DNA from: JBIKLM01 sp044375105
GTDB lineage: Bacteria > Planctomycetota > UBA1135 > GCA-002686595
Direction of reading: 5' to 3'
NCBI GenBank assembly: GCA_044375105.1
Contig: JBILNK010000046.1
Coordinates: forward strand, 1-25,766
DNA: 25,766 nucleotides
Below, piece after piece: positions 1-8,840 of the stretch. Under the pieces are notes generated by a model. It was not told where the DNA came from. It made no database searches and was given only the letters and a program-made list of their open reading frames with translations. The position numbers and the translations under genes were made by a program. Position 1 is the first letter of the stretch. Each line of letters starts with the position of its first letter.

Positions 1-214
1 TGGCCGCCCGCCGACACTCGGCCCACCTGCCTCCCCAAGTCCGGCGCCGGCCGGCCTGGACCCGGCGCCCTGCGAAAACCGCCCACGGCCCCTTCGCGGC
101 GCTGGCCCAGCTCTCCAACCCGCCCCAACGCGATCCTCCCGGGTCTGCCCCCGCGCGCAGCGCCCCACGCCGCCGCGCCCTCCTCGCCGCGCCCCGCGCG
201 GCCCCCAACGGTCC
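1..214. other. Upstream region without recognised gene
   Basis: This stretch is C-rich on the plus strand. I see no convincing coding signal, RNA gene or strong hairpin, and no clear -35/-10 pair. It is presumably the leader and promoter region of the helicase that starts at 215, or the tail of a feature lying outside the window. Confidence 0.4.
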
Positions 215-2983
215 ATGAGTCCCGCTCCGCAACGCCGCCCCTCCGCTCGCCCCGCTTCGGGCCGCGGCCCCCGCCGATCCGGCGGATCCCAGAAAAGCGC
301 CGCCCAAGGTCGCTACGACGCCGCCGAAGAACTGCATCCGATCGACACGCCGCCGGACATCGAGAGCTTCGACCACTGGCCCCTCGATCCCATGGTGGCG
401 CGCGCGATCCGCAGCATGGAGATCGCCGTACCCACGCCGATCCAGCGCCTGGCGATCGGCCCGGTGCTCGAGGGCCGCGACGTGATCGCCAAGGCCGAGA
501 CCGGCACCGGCAAGACCCTGGCCTTCGGCGCCCCGATGGTCAGCAAGCTCGACGCCGGGCGCGCGTCCGTGCTGGGGCTGGTGCTATGTCCCACGCGCGA
601 GCTGGCCCAGCAGGTCGCCAACGTGCTGCGGGCCCTGGGGCAAGAAAAGGGTCTCAAGGTGGCCCTGGTGGTCGGCGGCGACCCGATGCAGCCGCAGATC
701 AAGGAGCTGCAGGCCGGCGCCCAGCTGGTGGTCGGAACCCCGGGCCGGGTGCTCGATTTGATGAAGCAGCGCTTCCTGAGCTTCCCCTGGACCGAATTCG
801 CGGTCCTCGACGAAGCCGACGAGATGCTCGAGATCGGCTTCCTCGACGACGTGGAAGCGATTCTCAACGCGACCCCCGAGGAGCGCCAGACGCTGCTGTT
901 CTCGGCGACCTTCCCTCCGCCGCTGTTGGCGCTGGCGCGCAAGCACACCAAGAACCCGATCGAGCTGGCCACGGCGCGCGGCGTGGCCACGGTCGATCGC
1001 ATCGCCCAGAGCGTCTGCTTCACCAGCGAGGAAGACCGGCCCCACGAGCTGCGACGGCTGCTGCTGGCCTCGAGCCCGAGCGACCTGTTCCTGATCTTCT
1101 GCGACCGACGCATGGAGGTCGATCGCTTGATGCGCCGGCTCGAGCGCTTGCCCGTGGCGGTCAAGGCCTTGCACGGGGGCTACGACCAGGAGGCGCGCTT
1201 CCGCGTGATGTCGGCTTTCCGCGGCGGAGAGGTGCGCGCCCTGGTGGCCACCGACGTGGCCTCGCGCGGACTGGACGTCACCGGCGTGACCCACGTGATC
1301 AACTTCTCGCCGCCGCGCGACATCAGCGACTACACGCACCGCATCGGCCGAACCGGGCGTGCCGGCCGCCACGGCAAGGCGCTGACCTTCGTGGCCGGCG
1401 GCGACCAGCGCCGCTGGGGCGAGCTGACCGCGCGCATGACCTGGCCGGTCGAGGAGGTCGAGCCGCGCCAGCTGGTACGCCAGCTGCTGGCGCCGCCGCT
1501 GCCCCCGCCGATCGAGGCCCCCGAGACCGGGCGCGCCGATGCTCAGCGCGCGGAACGACCGCAGGGGCGCGAGCGCGCCGGCGATCCGCGCCGCGATGCA
1601 TCCGCCGGGCGCGATTGGCCGCGCCGGACCTCCCCGGTCCCCGCGGACCCCGGCGAGGAGGCCGGGCGGCCGGAGTTCGAGACCCCGCCCGACCCGCGCC
1701 GGCGGGCCTCGGCAAGCCCGGAAGAGGCACGGCCGAGCGAGCGCCGCAGGCCGCAGGGAAGCGGCGCGGCTCGGGCTTCCGAGGCGGAGCGGGACCCGCG
1801 ATCCAGCGCGCGCAGCGGGCAGCGGGACGCAGCCGAGGGCCAGAGCGCCGGGCAGCGACCGGGGGCGAGCCGCGCGGCGGCACGCCGCGCCGAGCCCATC
1901 GAAAGCGAGCGCCCGATCGGGTCCGGGCAACGGCGCCTGGCCGGCGAGCCCGGGGGCCCCATGGGCGGGCGGGAGCGCGCTCCGTCGCAAGCGGCGGCGC
2001 CGTCCGGGCAACGGGCCCCGACGTCCCCGCGAGCGCAGCCCGGCGGGCCGGGCCCCGCCGACCCCCGCGAGCTGTTCGAGACCCGGCGCCGCGAGCGCGC
2101 CGAGCGCATCCGCCGAGACCGCGAGCAGCGCCGCCTAGCCTTGGGCCTCGCCGGCCAAGAGCGCTCGGAAACGCCGGACCCGGAAGGCCCCGCCGGTCGC
2201 TCTGGCGGATCGGCGTCCGCGCCGCGCCCGCCCCGCCAGCCGCACCTCGGGCTGGCGCCCCGGGACCGGATGGAGCGCGAGCCCGATGAGCTGCAGGAGC
2301 GCAGGGACCCGCGCCTGCCGCTGGGGCGCGCGGCCGCCGAGCAACCCGCTCGCGCGCCCCGCGGCGAATCCGTGGCGCGGACCGGGCGGGGGCAGGCTGA
2401 GACCGGCGCAGCGCTCCGCGAGGAAAGCGCGGCTGCACAGCAAGGGCGCCCGCGCGCTAAGCGCCCTACCGAGCCCCGGGCTGGGGAGCCGGGTCTGGAG
2501 CCGGGCTCGGAGAGCCGGCCCCGCGGCGCCGCGCAGCACTCCCCGGGCAGGCAAGCTTGGCCCGCAGATTCCGCGGAGGGCCCGCCCAGGGATCCGCGCC
2601 GGCGCGAGCGCGATCCCGAGCGGACGGGCGGCTCCGACCGGGACCCCGCGGCAGGCCGCCCCGCCGTGCGACCGCACCCGCGGAGCCGCGGTCGGTCCGA
2701 TGAATCCGATCCGAGCCAGGGCCAAGGCCCGCTGCGCCGCCCGGTCGACCGCGAGCCATCCGAAGGCTCCCGCTACGGCGAGGCCTCGCGTCCGAGCCGG
2801 CCGCCCGTGGAGGCGGCCGCACCGGAAGGGTTGCCCGATCCGACGGCCGTTTCCGAGTCCGGTGGGCGCCGGCGACGCAGCCGGCGCGGTCCGCCGCCGG
2901 AGATCGAAACGCCCCCGATCCACGGGCGTTCGACCCCCGCCGACCAAGGCCCGGGATTGGGCGGCTTCGGCGAGGGTCTATAA
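215..2983 (+). CDS. DEAD-box ATP-dependent RNA helicase with a very long disordered C-terminal tail
   Basis: This is a cytoplasmic RNA-remodelling ATPase of helicase superfamily 2. The core fills roughly residues 50-420. It has a Q-motif region (about 51-76, with PTPIQ), motif I ETGTGKT (95-101), PTREL (126-130), TPGR (175-178), DEAD (199-202), SAT (230-232), the motif V segment ATDVASRGLD (345-354) and motif VI HRIGRTGRAGR (375-385). All catalytic residues expected of the family are present. The remaining half, about 430-922, is low complexity, rich in Arg, Pro, Gly, Ala and Glu, and repeats the tripeptide DPR at least six times. Bacterial relatives such as RhlE, CsdA and DbpA carry much shorter basic tails, so this one is unusual in length. 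The ATG at 215 is chosen because it leaves a short basic N-terminus before the Q motif. No Shine-Dalgarno precedes it. The helicase call is firm; the specific subfamily is not assigned. Confidence 0.96.
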   Translation: MSPAPQRRPSARPASGRGPRRSGGSQKSAAQGRYDAAEELHPIDTPPDIESFDHWPLDPMVARAIRSMEIAVPTPIQRLAIGPVLEGRDVIAKAETGTGKTLAFGAPMVSKLDAGRASVLGLVLCPTRELAQQVANVLRALGQEKGLKVALVVGGDPMQPQIKELQAGAQLVVGTPGRVLDLMKQRFLSFPWTEFAVLDEADEMLEIGFLDDVEAILNATPEERQTLLFSATFPPPLLALARKHTKNPIELATARGVATVDRIAQSVCFTSEEDRPHELRRLLLASSPSDLFLIFCDRRMEVDRLMRRLERLPVAVKALHGGYDQEARFRVMSAFRGGEVRALVATDVASRGLDVTGVTHVINFSPPRDISDYTHRIGRTGRAGRHGKALTFVAGGDQRRWGELTARMTWPVEEVEPRQLVRQLLAPPLPPPIEAPETGRADAQRAERPQGRERAGDPRRDASAGRDWPRRTSPVPADPGEEAGRPEFETPPDPRRRASASPEEARPSERRRPQGSGAARASEAERDPRSSARSGQRDAAEGQSAGQRPGASRAAARRAEPIESERPIGSGQRRLAGEPGGPMGGRERAPSQAAAPSGQRAPTSPRAQPGGPGPADPRELFETRRRERAERIRRDREQRRLALGLAGQERSETPDPEGPAGRSGGSASAPRPPRQPHLGLAPRDRMEREPDELQERRDPRLPLGRAAAEQPARAPRGESVARTGRGQAETGAALREESAAAQQGRPRAKRPTEPRAGEPGLEPGSESRPRGAAQHSPGRQAWPADSAEGPPRDPRRRERDPERTGGSDRDPAAGRPAVRPHPRSRGRSDESDPSQGQGPLRRPVDREPSEGSRYGEASRPSRPPVEAAAPEGLPDPTAVSESGGRRRRSRRGPPPEIETPPIHGRSTPADQGPGLGGFGEGL

Positions 2984-2984
2984 A
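2957..2984 (+). promoter_or_regulatory. Putative sigma70-type promoter for the ferredoxin gene
   Basis: TTGGGC (2957-2962) and TATAAA (2979-2984) are separated by 16 bp. The -10 hexamer overlaps the TAA stop of the helicase and lies about 50 bp before the ferredoxin ATG. TATAAA stands out in such GC-rich DNA. Identification is by resemblance only, and the helicase stop codon contributes part of the A/T match. Confidence 0.4.
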
Positions 2985-3034
2985 ACCGAGTCCCCTTCAG
3001 CCCTTCTCCCCTGCCCTCCCCTCAGACCGAAGCC

Positions 3035-3445
3035 ATGGGCGGCTCGAACCCCTACATCCGCAAGGTCAACGCCAAGCTGCCCACCCGGACCTACACGCTC
3101 ACCTTTCAGCCCAGCGGGCGCCAGGTGAGCGTGGATCCCGCCAAGCTGCCCTACGACCGCACCGGCCTGCCCGGGTCGATCCTCGAGATCGCCATGGGCC
3201 ACGGCGTGGAGATCGACCACGCCTGCGGCGGGGTGTGCGCCTGCTCCACCTGCCACGTGATCGTGCGCTCGGGGGGCCAGAGCACCAGCGAGGCCACCGA
3301 CGACGAGCTCGACCAGCTGGACCTGGCCCCCGGTCTGACGCCGGACTCGCGCCTAGCCTGCCAGTGCGTGCCCGACGGCAGCGAGGACCTGGTGGTCGAG
3401 ATCCCGGAGTGGAATCGCAACCTGGTCAAGGAAGCCGACCATTGA
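3035..3445 (+). CDS. [2Fe-2S] ferredoxin, adrenodoxin/ISC type
   Basis: This is a small soluble electron carrier of 136 residues. The cluster-binding signature is Cys64-x5-Cys70-x2-Cys73, followed by a distal ligand in RLACQC (Cys109, with Cys111 as an alternative). This spacing is the adrenodoxin/Isc-ferredoxin pattern, not the plant-type one. Cys68 and Cys111 are additional cysteines inside the motifs. The acidic stretch between the third and fourth ligands (TDDELDQLDL, about 88-97) matches the partner-docking helix of the family. The extra N-terminal 18-20 residues (NPYIRKVNAKLP) and the segment ending in a C-terminal VEIPEWNRNL resemble ferredoxins I recall from Planctomycetota. It follows the helicase by about 50 bp, behind a possible separate promoter. 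No isc or hsc genes are adjacent, so its partner cannot be deduced from context. It converges on the cation transporter across 138 bp. Confidence 0.93.
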   Translation: MGGSNPYIRKVNAKLPTRTYTLTFQPSGRQVSVDPAKLPYDRTGLPGSILEIAMGHGVEIDHACGGVCACSTCHVIVRSGGQSTSEATDDELDQLDLAPGLTPDSRLACQCVPDGSEDLVVEIPEWNRNLVKEADH

Positions 3446-3583
3446 GGCGCTGAGCCTCCGCGGGCTCGCGGGCAGCTCGGCTCCGCTCTGCGCCCCTGCG
3501 CGCTGCGCCGGGCCAAAGCCTCGGGACCGAAGCGAGCCGCGGCCCAGGACCCCGCCCGGGCGGACCCGAGCAGGCGCCCGGTT

Positions 3584-4726
3584 TCAATCGTCCTCCGCCG
3601 GCGGGCGGCGCAGCCAGCCCTTGCGGCGGAAGTAATAGAGCAACACCCCGCCGATCGCCGCCGAGAGCAGCCAGAAGAACAGGTACCCATAGCGCCAGGA
3701 CAGCTCGGGCATGTTGGCGCTGTGGCCCCGATCGAAGTTCATCCCGTAGACGCCGGCCAGGAAGGTCAGCGGGGTGAACACGGTGGTCACGACGGCCAGC
3801 AGACGCATCACGTCGTTGATGCGGTTGCTGACCGAGGATTGGTGCACCAGGATCAGGGTGCTGGCCAGGTCGCGGTAGGACTCGGTCACCTGGGCCACCT
3901 GGTCGAGGTGCTCGGTCACGTCGCGCAGGTAGGGCAGCACCGCTTCGGAAAGGCACTCGTCGCCGTCGCGGTGCAGGGTGTTGAGCGCCTCGCGCAGGGG
4001 CAACACCGCGCGGCGCACCTGGGTCAATTCGCGCAGCACGCGATAGAGCTGCGGAACCGGGTCCGCGCGGCGCTCAACCAGCACGCGCTCCTCCAGCTCC
4101 TCGAGGCGGTCGGCGAACGCCTCGAGCACCGGGAAGTAGCTATCGACCACGGTGCTGATCACCATCAGCGCCAGATGATCGGAGCTGGTCGTGCGCAGCG
4201 TCTTGCGGCCGACCTTCATGCGCTCGCGCAACGCACTCGAGAAATCCTGCGGCAGCTCCTGCAGGCTCAGCACCAGGCCCGGCGAGCTGGCCAGCCCGAC
4301 CTGCTCCCACTCGAGGCCCCCATCCTCGGATAGCCGCAGGAAGCGCATCACGAGCACCATGTGCGGCTCCTGCATCTCCAGCTTGGGCCACTGGCCGATG
4401 GTCACCAGGTCGGAGACCAGCAGCGGGTGCAGGCCGAGTTCTTCGCCCAAGCGCCGCAGACCGTCCGCATCGGACAGCCCCTGGACGTGCAGCCAGGTAA
4501 TCGCCCCCTGGCCAAGGCGCACGTCATTCGCCGAAGGCAGGCCGCTGAGCATGCGCTCCTCGACCCCGGCGCCATCGCTGGAGAGGATCATCGTGCGCGT
4601 CGGCGTGCGCGGCGCGCTGGGCAGCCGCGCCTGATCCGCGCCCGCCACCCCCACGGAGGAGCTACGCCGTCGGAACAGGGGGGCAAGTCGCTGGATCGCC
4701 ATGGGCAGCCCCTGGGGGCGCTCCAT
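3584..4726 (-). CDS. corA: CorA-family magnesium/cobalt transporter
   Basis: This inner-membrane divalent cation channel has 380 residues. The large N-terminal cytoplasmic domain and long helices fill about residues 40-300. They are followed by the first transmembrane helix (about 307-327), which ends in YGMNF. The GMN signature (328-330) is the selectivity-filter motif of the family. A second helix follows (about 347-366), then a basic cytoplasmic end (RRKGWLRR). The long charged helix with LEELEERVL fits the stalk helix. Length is a little over the usual 315-370 residues because of a basic Ser/Arg-rich N-terminus. A second Met at residue 9 is a possible alternative start, and neither Met has a Shine-Dalgarno. 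The gene stands alone, 224 bp downstream of the BtuF-like gene on the same strand. Whether it carries Mg, Co or Zn cannot be read from sequence. Confidence 0.94.
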   Translation of the reverse strand: MERPQGLPMAIQRLAPLFRRRSSSVGVAGADQARLPSAPRTPTRTMILSSDGAGVEERMLSGLPSANDVRLGQGAITWLHVQGLSDADGLRRLGEELGLHPLLVSDLVTIGQWPKLEMQEPHMVLVMRFLRLSEDGGLEWEQVGLASSPGLVLSLQELPQDFSSALRERMKVGRKTLRTTSSDHLALMVISTVVDSYFPVLEAFADRLEELEERVLVERRADPVPQLYRVLRELTQVRRAVLPLREALNTLHRDGDECLSEAVLPYLRDVTEHLDQVAQVTESYRDLASTLILVHQSSVSNRINDVMRLLAVVTTVFTPLTFLAGVYGMNFDRGHSANMPELSWRYGYLFFWLLSAAIGGVLLYYFRRKGWLRRPPAEDD

Positions 4727-4950
4727 GGTCTAGCGCGTCGGAGCTGCGGCGCAAGGGCCGCGCAGGACGAGGGCGCGGCGACGGGCCGGTGCGATGCGGG
4801 GCTCGGGTCCTGGCCCGTGGACGGATCGCTTCCCGGCGCGCAGGGCGAGGGCGCGGGGGTTGGATCCCACGGCGTGGTTTTGCCACCCGCGGCGCGCCCG
4901 ATCGACGGGTCCCGCGCTGCGTCCCGGCTCGGCGCGGGGAGCCCCCGGCG

Positions 4951-5796
4951 TCAGCGCGGACGCGGAGCCACGGCCGATCGGTCGCTCGCCGGCCGCTCCA
5001 GCAATTCGAGGGCGTGGTCGAGGGCCCGCGCGGTGCTGGGGCCGTGCCAGGTCAGCAGGCGGCCGTCGGCGAAACGATAGCGCTCGGCGGGCAAGCCGGT
5101 CGCCTGGGCCAGTTCCTGGAGGTGCCGGTCGGCGAAGGGAAAGGGCTCGCTGAGCAGCAGCACCCGCTCGGGATCGAGGGCCCGGATCTGGGCGCCCTCG
5201 AGGGCAGGATAGCGGGGCTCGAGCGCCGCGAGGACGTTGCGGCCGCCGGCGGTCTCGAGCAGGCGCGAGGCGTAGGTATCCGGGCCGAAAGCCATCCAAG
5301 GCCGGCGCCAGATCAGCCCCAGGAAGTTGCACGGCGCGGCAGCCTTGGCCCTGCGCTGGCCCAGCTCGGTCAGCTTTGCCTCGATCGCCCGCGCGAGCGG
5401 ATCGGCCGCCGCTTCGGCGCCGAGCAAGGTGCCCAGCTCGCGCAGCAGCGACGCCGCGTCCGCGGGGCTCTTGGGCAGGCTCGCATGGCAGGCGATGCCG
5501 CGCTCCCGCAGCCAGGCGTGGTCCTCGCGGCGGTTCTCCTCGGCGTTCATCAGCACCAAATCCGGCGCCAGCTCGAGCACGCGCTCGAGACGCGGGTCCT
5601 TGGTCCCCCCCAGCGGCTCGACCCCGGCCAGTTCCGCCGCAGGGTACACGCAGAACTTGGTCCGGCCGACCAGGCGCCCGCCGAGTCCCAGGGCCACCAC
5701 GGCCTCGCTCAGGCTGGGGCACAAGGAGACGAGCCGCGCGGGCGCCCATCGCGGGGCCGCGCCCGAGCCGCCCGGCACCGCAGCGCCCGGGTTCAT
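4951..5796 (-). CDS. BtuF/TroA-like helical-backbone metal or corrinoid-binding protein without a signal peptide
   Basis: The 281 residues show the class III periplasmic-binding fold of the cobalamin/Fe-siderophore family. The first lobe begins with RLVSLCPSLSEAVVALGLGGRLVGRTKFC (split here as RLVSLCPSLSEAV and ALGLGGRLVGRT), then PLGGTKDP and LERVLELAPDLVLMN, as in BtuF. The second lobe begins near residue 160 (NFLGLIWRRPW), then GGRNVL and IRALDPERVLL. The N-terminus (MNPGAAVPGG) is not hydrophobic and has no lipobox, so the protein appears cytosolic, unlike a transport-associated BtuF. Its ATG overlaps the stop of the metallo-hydrolase gene in an ATGA arrangement, which implies translational coupling. 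No permease or ATPase gene is adjacent. It could be an intracellular corrinoid or metal sensor or chaperone, but this is inference. The fold call is good; the ligand is unknown. Confidence 0.82.
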   Translation of the reverse strand: MNPGAAVPGGSGAAPRWAPARLVSLCPSLSEAVVALGLGGRLVGRTKFCVYPAAELAGVEPLGGTKDPRLERVLELAPDLVLMNAEENRREDHAWLRERGIACHASLPKSPADAASLLRELGTLLGAEAAADPLARAIEAKLTELGQRRAKAAAPCNFLGLIWRRPWMAFGPDTYASRLLETAGGRNVLAALEPRYPALEGAQIRALDPERVLLLSEPFPFADRHLQELAQATGLPAERYRFADGRLLTWHGPSTARALDHALELLERPASDRSAVAPRPR

Positions 5797-6638
5797 GCCT
5801 CGACCAAGCGGAAGCGCGGCCCGTCCTGCACCAAGCGCCCCAGGGCGCGCTCTGGATCATGGAAGAACAGCGACAGCCAGCCCTGCTCGGCAGCCTCGGC
5901 GAACAACCGGGAGCGCTGCTCGAAGCTCCGCAGCACGTCCAGGTCGTAGGCCATGATGTAGGGCGGCTGGATGTGGTGACTGGTCGGGCAGACGTCGGAC
6001 CAGAACACCGCCCGCGGGCCGCCGCGGTCGCCGATCAGGATCACGCTGATGCCGGCCGAATGCCCGCCGACCTCGAGCACGGACAGGCCCGGCAAGAGCT
6101 CGCGCTCGCCGCTGAAAGGTTCGAGCAGCCCGCGGGCCTCCAGGGCCTCGAGGTCCAGGGCCCGGTAGGAAGCGCGCCGCACGGGCTCGGGATCGAGGCA
6201 GCGGCGAATCTCGAGGGCGGAAAGGTGGTGACGGGCGTTCTGGAACAGGGGCGCCGGCTGCCCGTCGCGCTCGACCACCCAGGCGCCGATGTGGTCCCAG
6301 TGGGCATGGCTCGCCACGGCATGACCGACCTGCTCCGGCCGCACGCCGCGCGCCGCCAAGGCCGCCTCCAGGTGTCCCCCGTCCAGATGGAAATAGGCCC
6401 GCTTCTTTTGGTCCCAGCGCGCGCCGACCCCCGCTTCGATCACCACCACCAGGTCGCCCCGGCGCGCCAGGAACGGCCGCGCCGCCAAGGCGATGGTGTT
6501 GTCCTCCGCCGCCGGCGTCCAAGCGGACCACAGGTTCTTCGGCACCACGCCCCACATGGCGCCCCCATCGAGGCGCAGGCTGCCCTCGAGCAAGGGCTCC
6601 AGCGTCCAGCCGCCGACCTCGATGCTGGCCGGGATCAC
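5793..6638 (-). CDS. Metallo-beta-lactamase-fold hydrolase
   Basis: This is a binuclear-metal hydrolase of the MBL superfamily (281 residues with the GTG start at 6638). Metal ligands visible are HAHWDH (111-116), His193 in GGHSAG, Asp215 in FWSDV, and a C-terminal His260 in LFFHDP. The layout is that of AHL-lactonase/arylsulfatase-like and glyoxalase II-like members. The N-terminal portion (about 6-40) contains GSLRLDGGAMWGVVP, typical of the lactonase-like branch, where a loop precedes the first beta strand. The frame stays open upstream into the acyl-CoA dehydrogenase gene without a Met. I chose the GTG because the fold begins directly after it, but the start is uncertain. The stop overlaps the next gene by four bases. 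Substrate is unknown; a lactone or thioester would suit the neighbouring CoA metabolism, but nothing in the sequence shows it. Confidence 0.87.
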   Translation of the reverse strand: MIPASIEVGGWTLEPLLEGSLRLDGGAMWGVVPKNLWSAWTPAAEDNTIALAARPFLARRGDLVVVIEAGVGARWDQKKRAYFHLDGGHLEAALAARGVRPEQVGHAVASHAHWDHIGAWVVERDGQPAPLFQNARHHLSALEIRRCLDPEPVRRASYRALDLEALEARGLLEPFSGERELLPGLSVLEVGGHSAGISVILIGDRGGPRAVFWSDVCPTSHHIQPPYIMAYDLDVLRSFEQRSRLFAEAAEQGWLSLFFHDPERALGRLVQDGPRFRLVEA

Positions 6639-6783
6639 TGCAGCAGTCGCCCGGGGCGCGGCTGCCGGCAGGCGCTCCCCCAGGGGCGGGGGAGCCTCCG
6701 AAGGCAACCCCTGCGGCGCGTCCTCCGGGGCCCCGGCCGAAGGCTGCCGGGTTTCCCGGGGCGATTGGGGAGCCGCTCCCGCG

Positions 6784-6812
6784 GCTCCCGTGGGCCGATC
6801 CTCCCCGGGAGC
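6784..6812 (-). terminator. Possible hairpin terminator or attenuator after the first acyl-CoA dehydrogenase
   Basis: A perfect 7-bp stem (GCTCCCG at 6784-6790, CGGGAGC at 6806-6812) with a 15-nt loop begins 5 nt past the acyl-CoA dehydrogenase stop on the minus strand. It has no T tract, and a smaller GGGAG/CTCCC hairpin (6768-6780) follows. In such GC-rich DNA this could be chance. Confidence 0.3.
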
Positions 6813-6817
6813 GCGGC

Positions 6818-8002
<1,185 letters not shown>

Positions 8003-8144
8003 GGAAAAGTGACTTCGGAGGCGGGGCGGAGGCGGGGCCGGGCTGGACGCGCTGGATGGAGGGCGGCCCAGCTGTTTTTCGGCTTGGCCGCGGCCCGATT
8101 CGAGCGGTTCTCGGGGGCTGGGAAAGTATCGCTGCGCGGCGGCG

Positions 8145-8165
8145 CCCCCAGCCCCCAGCCCCCAG
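8145..8165. repeat. Three tandem copies of CCCCCAG
   Basis: A 7-bp unit is repeated perfectly three times in the gap between the HTH gene and the first acyl-CoA dehydrogenase, directly beside the hairpin at 8166-8183. No function is known to me. It could be a slippage-prone tract or part of a regulatory site. Confidence 0.75.
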
Positions 8166-8183
8166 GGCCGCCGGCAGGCGGCC
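8166..8183 (-). terminator. Intergenic hairpin after the HTH gene
   Basis: A perfect 7-bp inverted repeat, GGCCGCC and GGCGGCC, surrounds a GGCA loop. On the minus strand it lies about 65 nt past the HTH stop. A run of five T precedes the stem on that strand instead of following it, so it is not a classic intrinsic terminator. It could be a Rho-assisted terminator or a leader element for the acyl-CoA dehydrogenase. Confidence 0.35.
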
Positions 8184-8249
8184 TAAAAAGTGGCGTTCAG
8201 GATGGTTTGGGCTGCTCGAGCGGAGCAGGAGCCCCGATCTTTCGGTTGG

Positions 8250-8600
8250 TCAGTCGAGGCGTTCCTCGAGCCGCCAGCCGGTGGTGCGGCGCATCGGCTC
8301 AGGGCTGCGGGACGGGGCCCCCTCGGCTGCCCGGGCGGGGGCCTGGTGGTTTTCCTGAGGCGGGTGTGGTTCCACCAGGTCGTGGTCGTCGTCGCCCAGG
8401 CCGCCTTGGTAGTAACTGCGGCTGCTGCCCTGCCCGACCCAGGCGATCAGGGCGCTGCGCGAAAACTTCCACTCGCGCCCGATCTTGCGGGCGGGCAGGT
8501 CCTGGCTGTGCAGCACCTTGTTGAAGGTCTTCACACTGACACCGAGCAGCAGGGCCGCTTGCTCGATGTTTAGGATCTCGGAATCGGGCGTGCCGGGCAT
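8250..8600 (-). CDS. Small excisionase-family (HTH_17/MerR-like) DNA-binding protein
   Basis: The 116-residue protein has one recognisable domain at about residues 9-55. It reads ILNIEQAALLLGVSVKTFNKVL, then LPARKIGREWKFSRSALIAW (quoted in parts: NIEQAALLLGVSVKTF; GREWKFSRSALIAW). This is the winged helix-turn-helix pattern of the excisionase/HTH_17 family, which binds DNA as a small regulator or recombination factor. An acidic stretch (GDDDHD, about 69-74) and a Pro/Arg-rich tail follow. The frame extends upstream to another ATG at 8705, but that segment is Pro-rich filler, so I place the start at 8600 just before the domain. There is no integrase or prophage nearby. It sits between two acyl-CoA dehydrogenase genes on the same strand, so a role in their local regulation is possible but unproven. 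Confidence 0.78.
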   Translation of the reverse strand: MPGTPDSEILNIEQAALLLGVSVKTFNKVLHSQDLPARKIGREWKFSRSALIAWVGQGSSRSYYQGGLGDDDHDLVEPHPPQENHQAPARAAEGAPSRSPEPMRRTTGWRLEERLD

Positions 8601-8840
8601 GGAGCGGGGGGGGCTCGCGGTCGGGGGGGACGGGGCAGGGGCGGGGTGCCAGGTGCTGAGCCTAACGGCCGGCCCGAATTCGGGGGGGACTCGTGCGGGA
8701 TGCACGCGCGGACTCGGGTTGGCGGCGGAGGCGGCCCATGCCGGCTGTGGGTCGTGCCGACCTGGCCGGCCGGTACCTCGACAGCCCGCTGGAGAGCCGG
8801 TCGGCGGATCGGGCCAGGCCAGAGCCGCCGCTCCGGCCGG

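Noticed and set aside
586..2289. A 567-codon frame inside the helicase gene on the same strand
   Set aside because: It is shifted relative to an intact DEAD-box helicase frame and has only low-complexity Arg/Ala/Pro content.
3446..3583. A small GAGCC/GGCTC hairpin between convergent ferredoxin and CorA genes as a terminator
   Set aside because: The stem is only 5 bp with no T tract, within chance expectation for such GC-rich DNA.
8250..8600. A phage excisionase implying a prophage or integrative element
   Set aside because: There is no integrase, attachment repeat, tRNA or phage gene within the window, so the domain alone does not support a mobile element.
8601..8705. Extension of the HTH protein to the ATG at 8705
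   Set aside because: The added 35 residues are Pro/Ser-rich and lie before the conserved domain; the internal ATG gives a usual family N-terminus.
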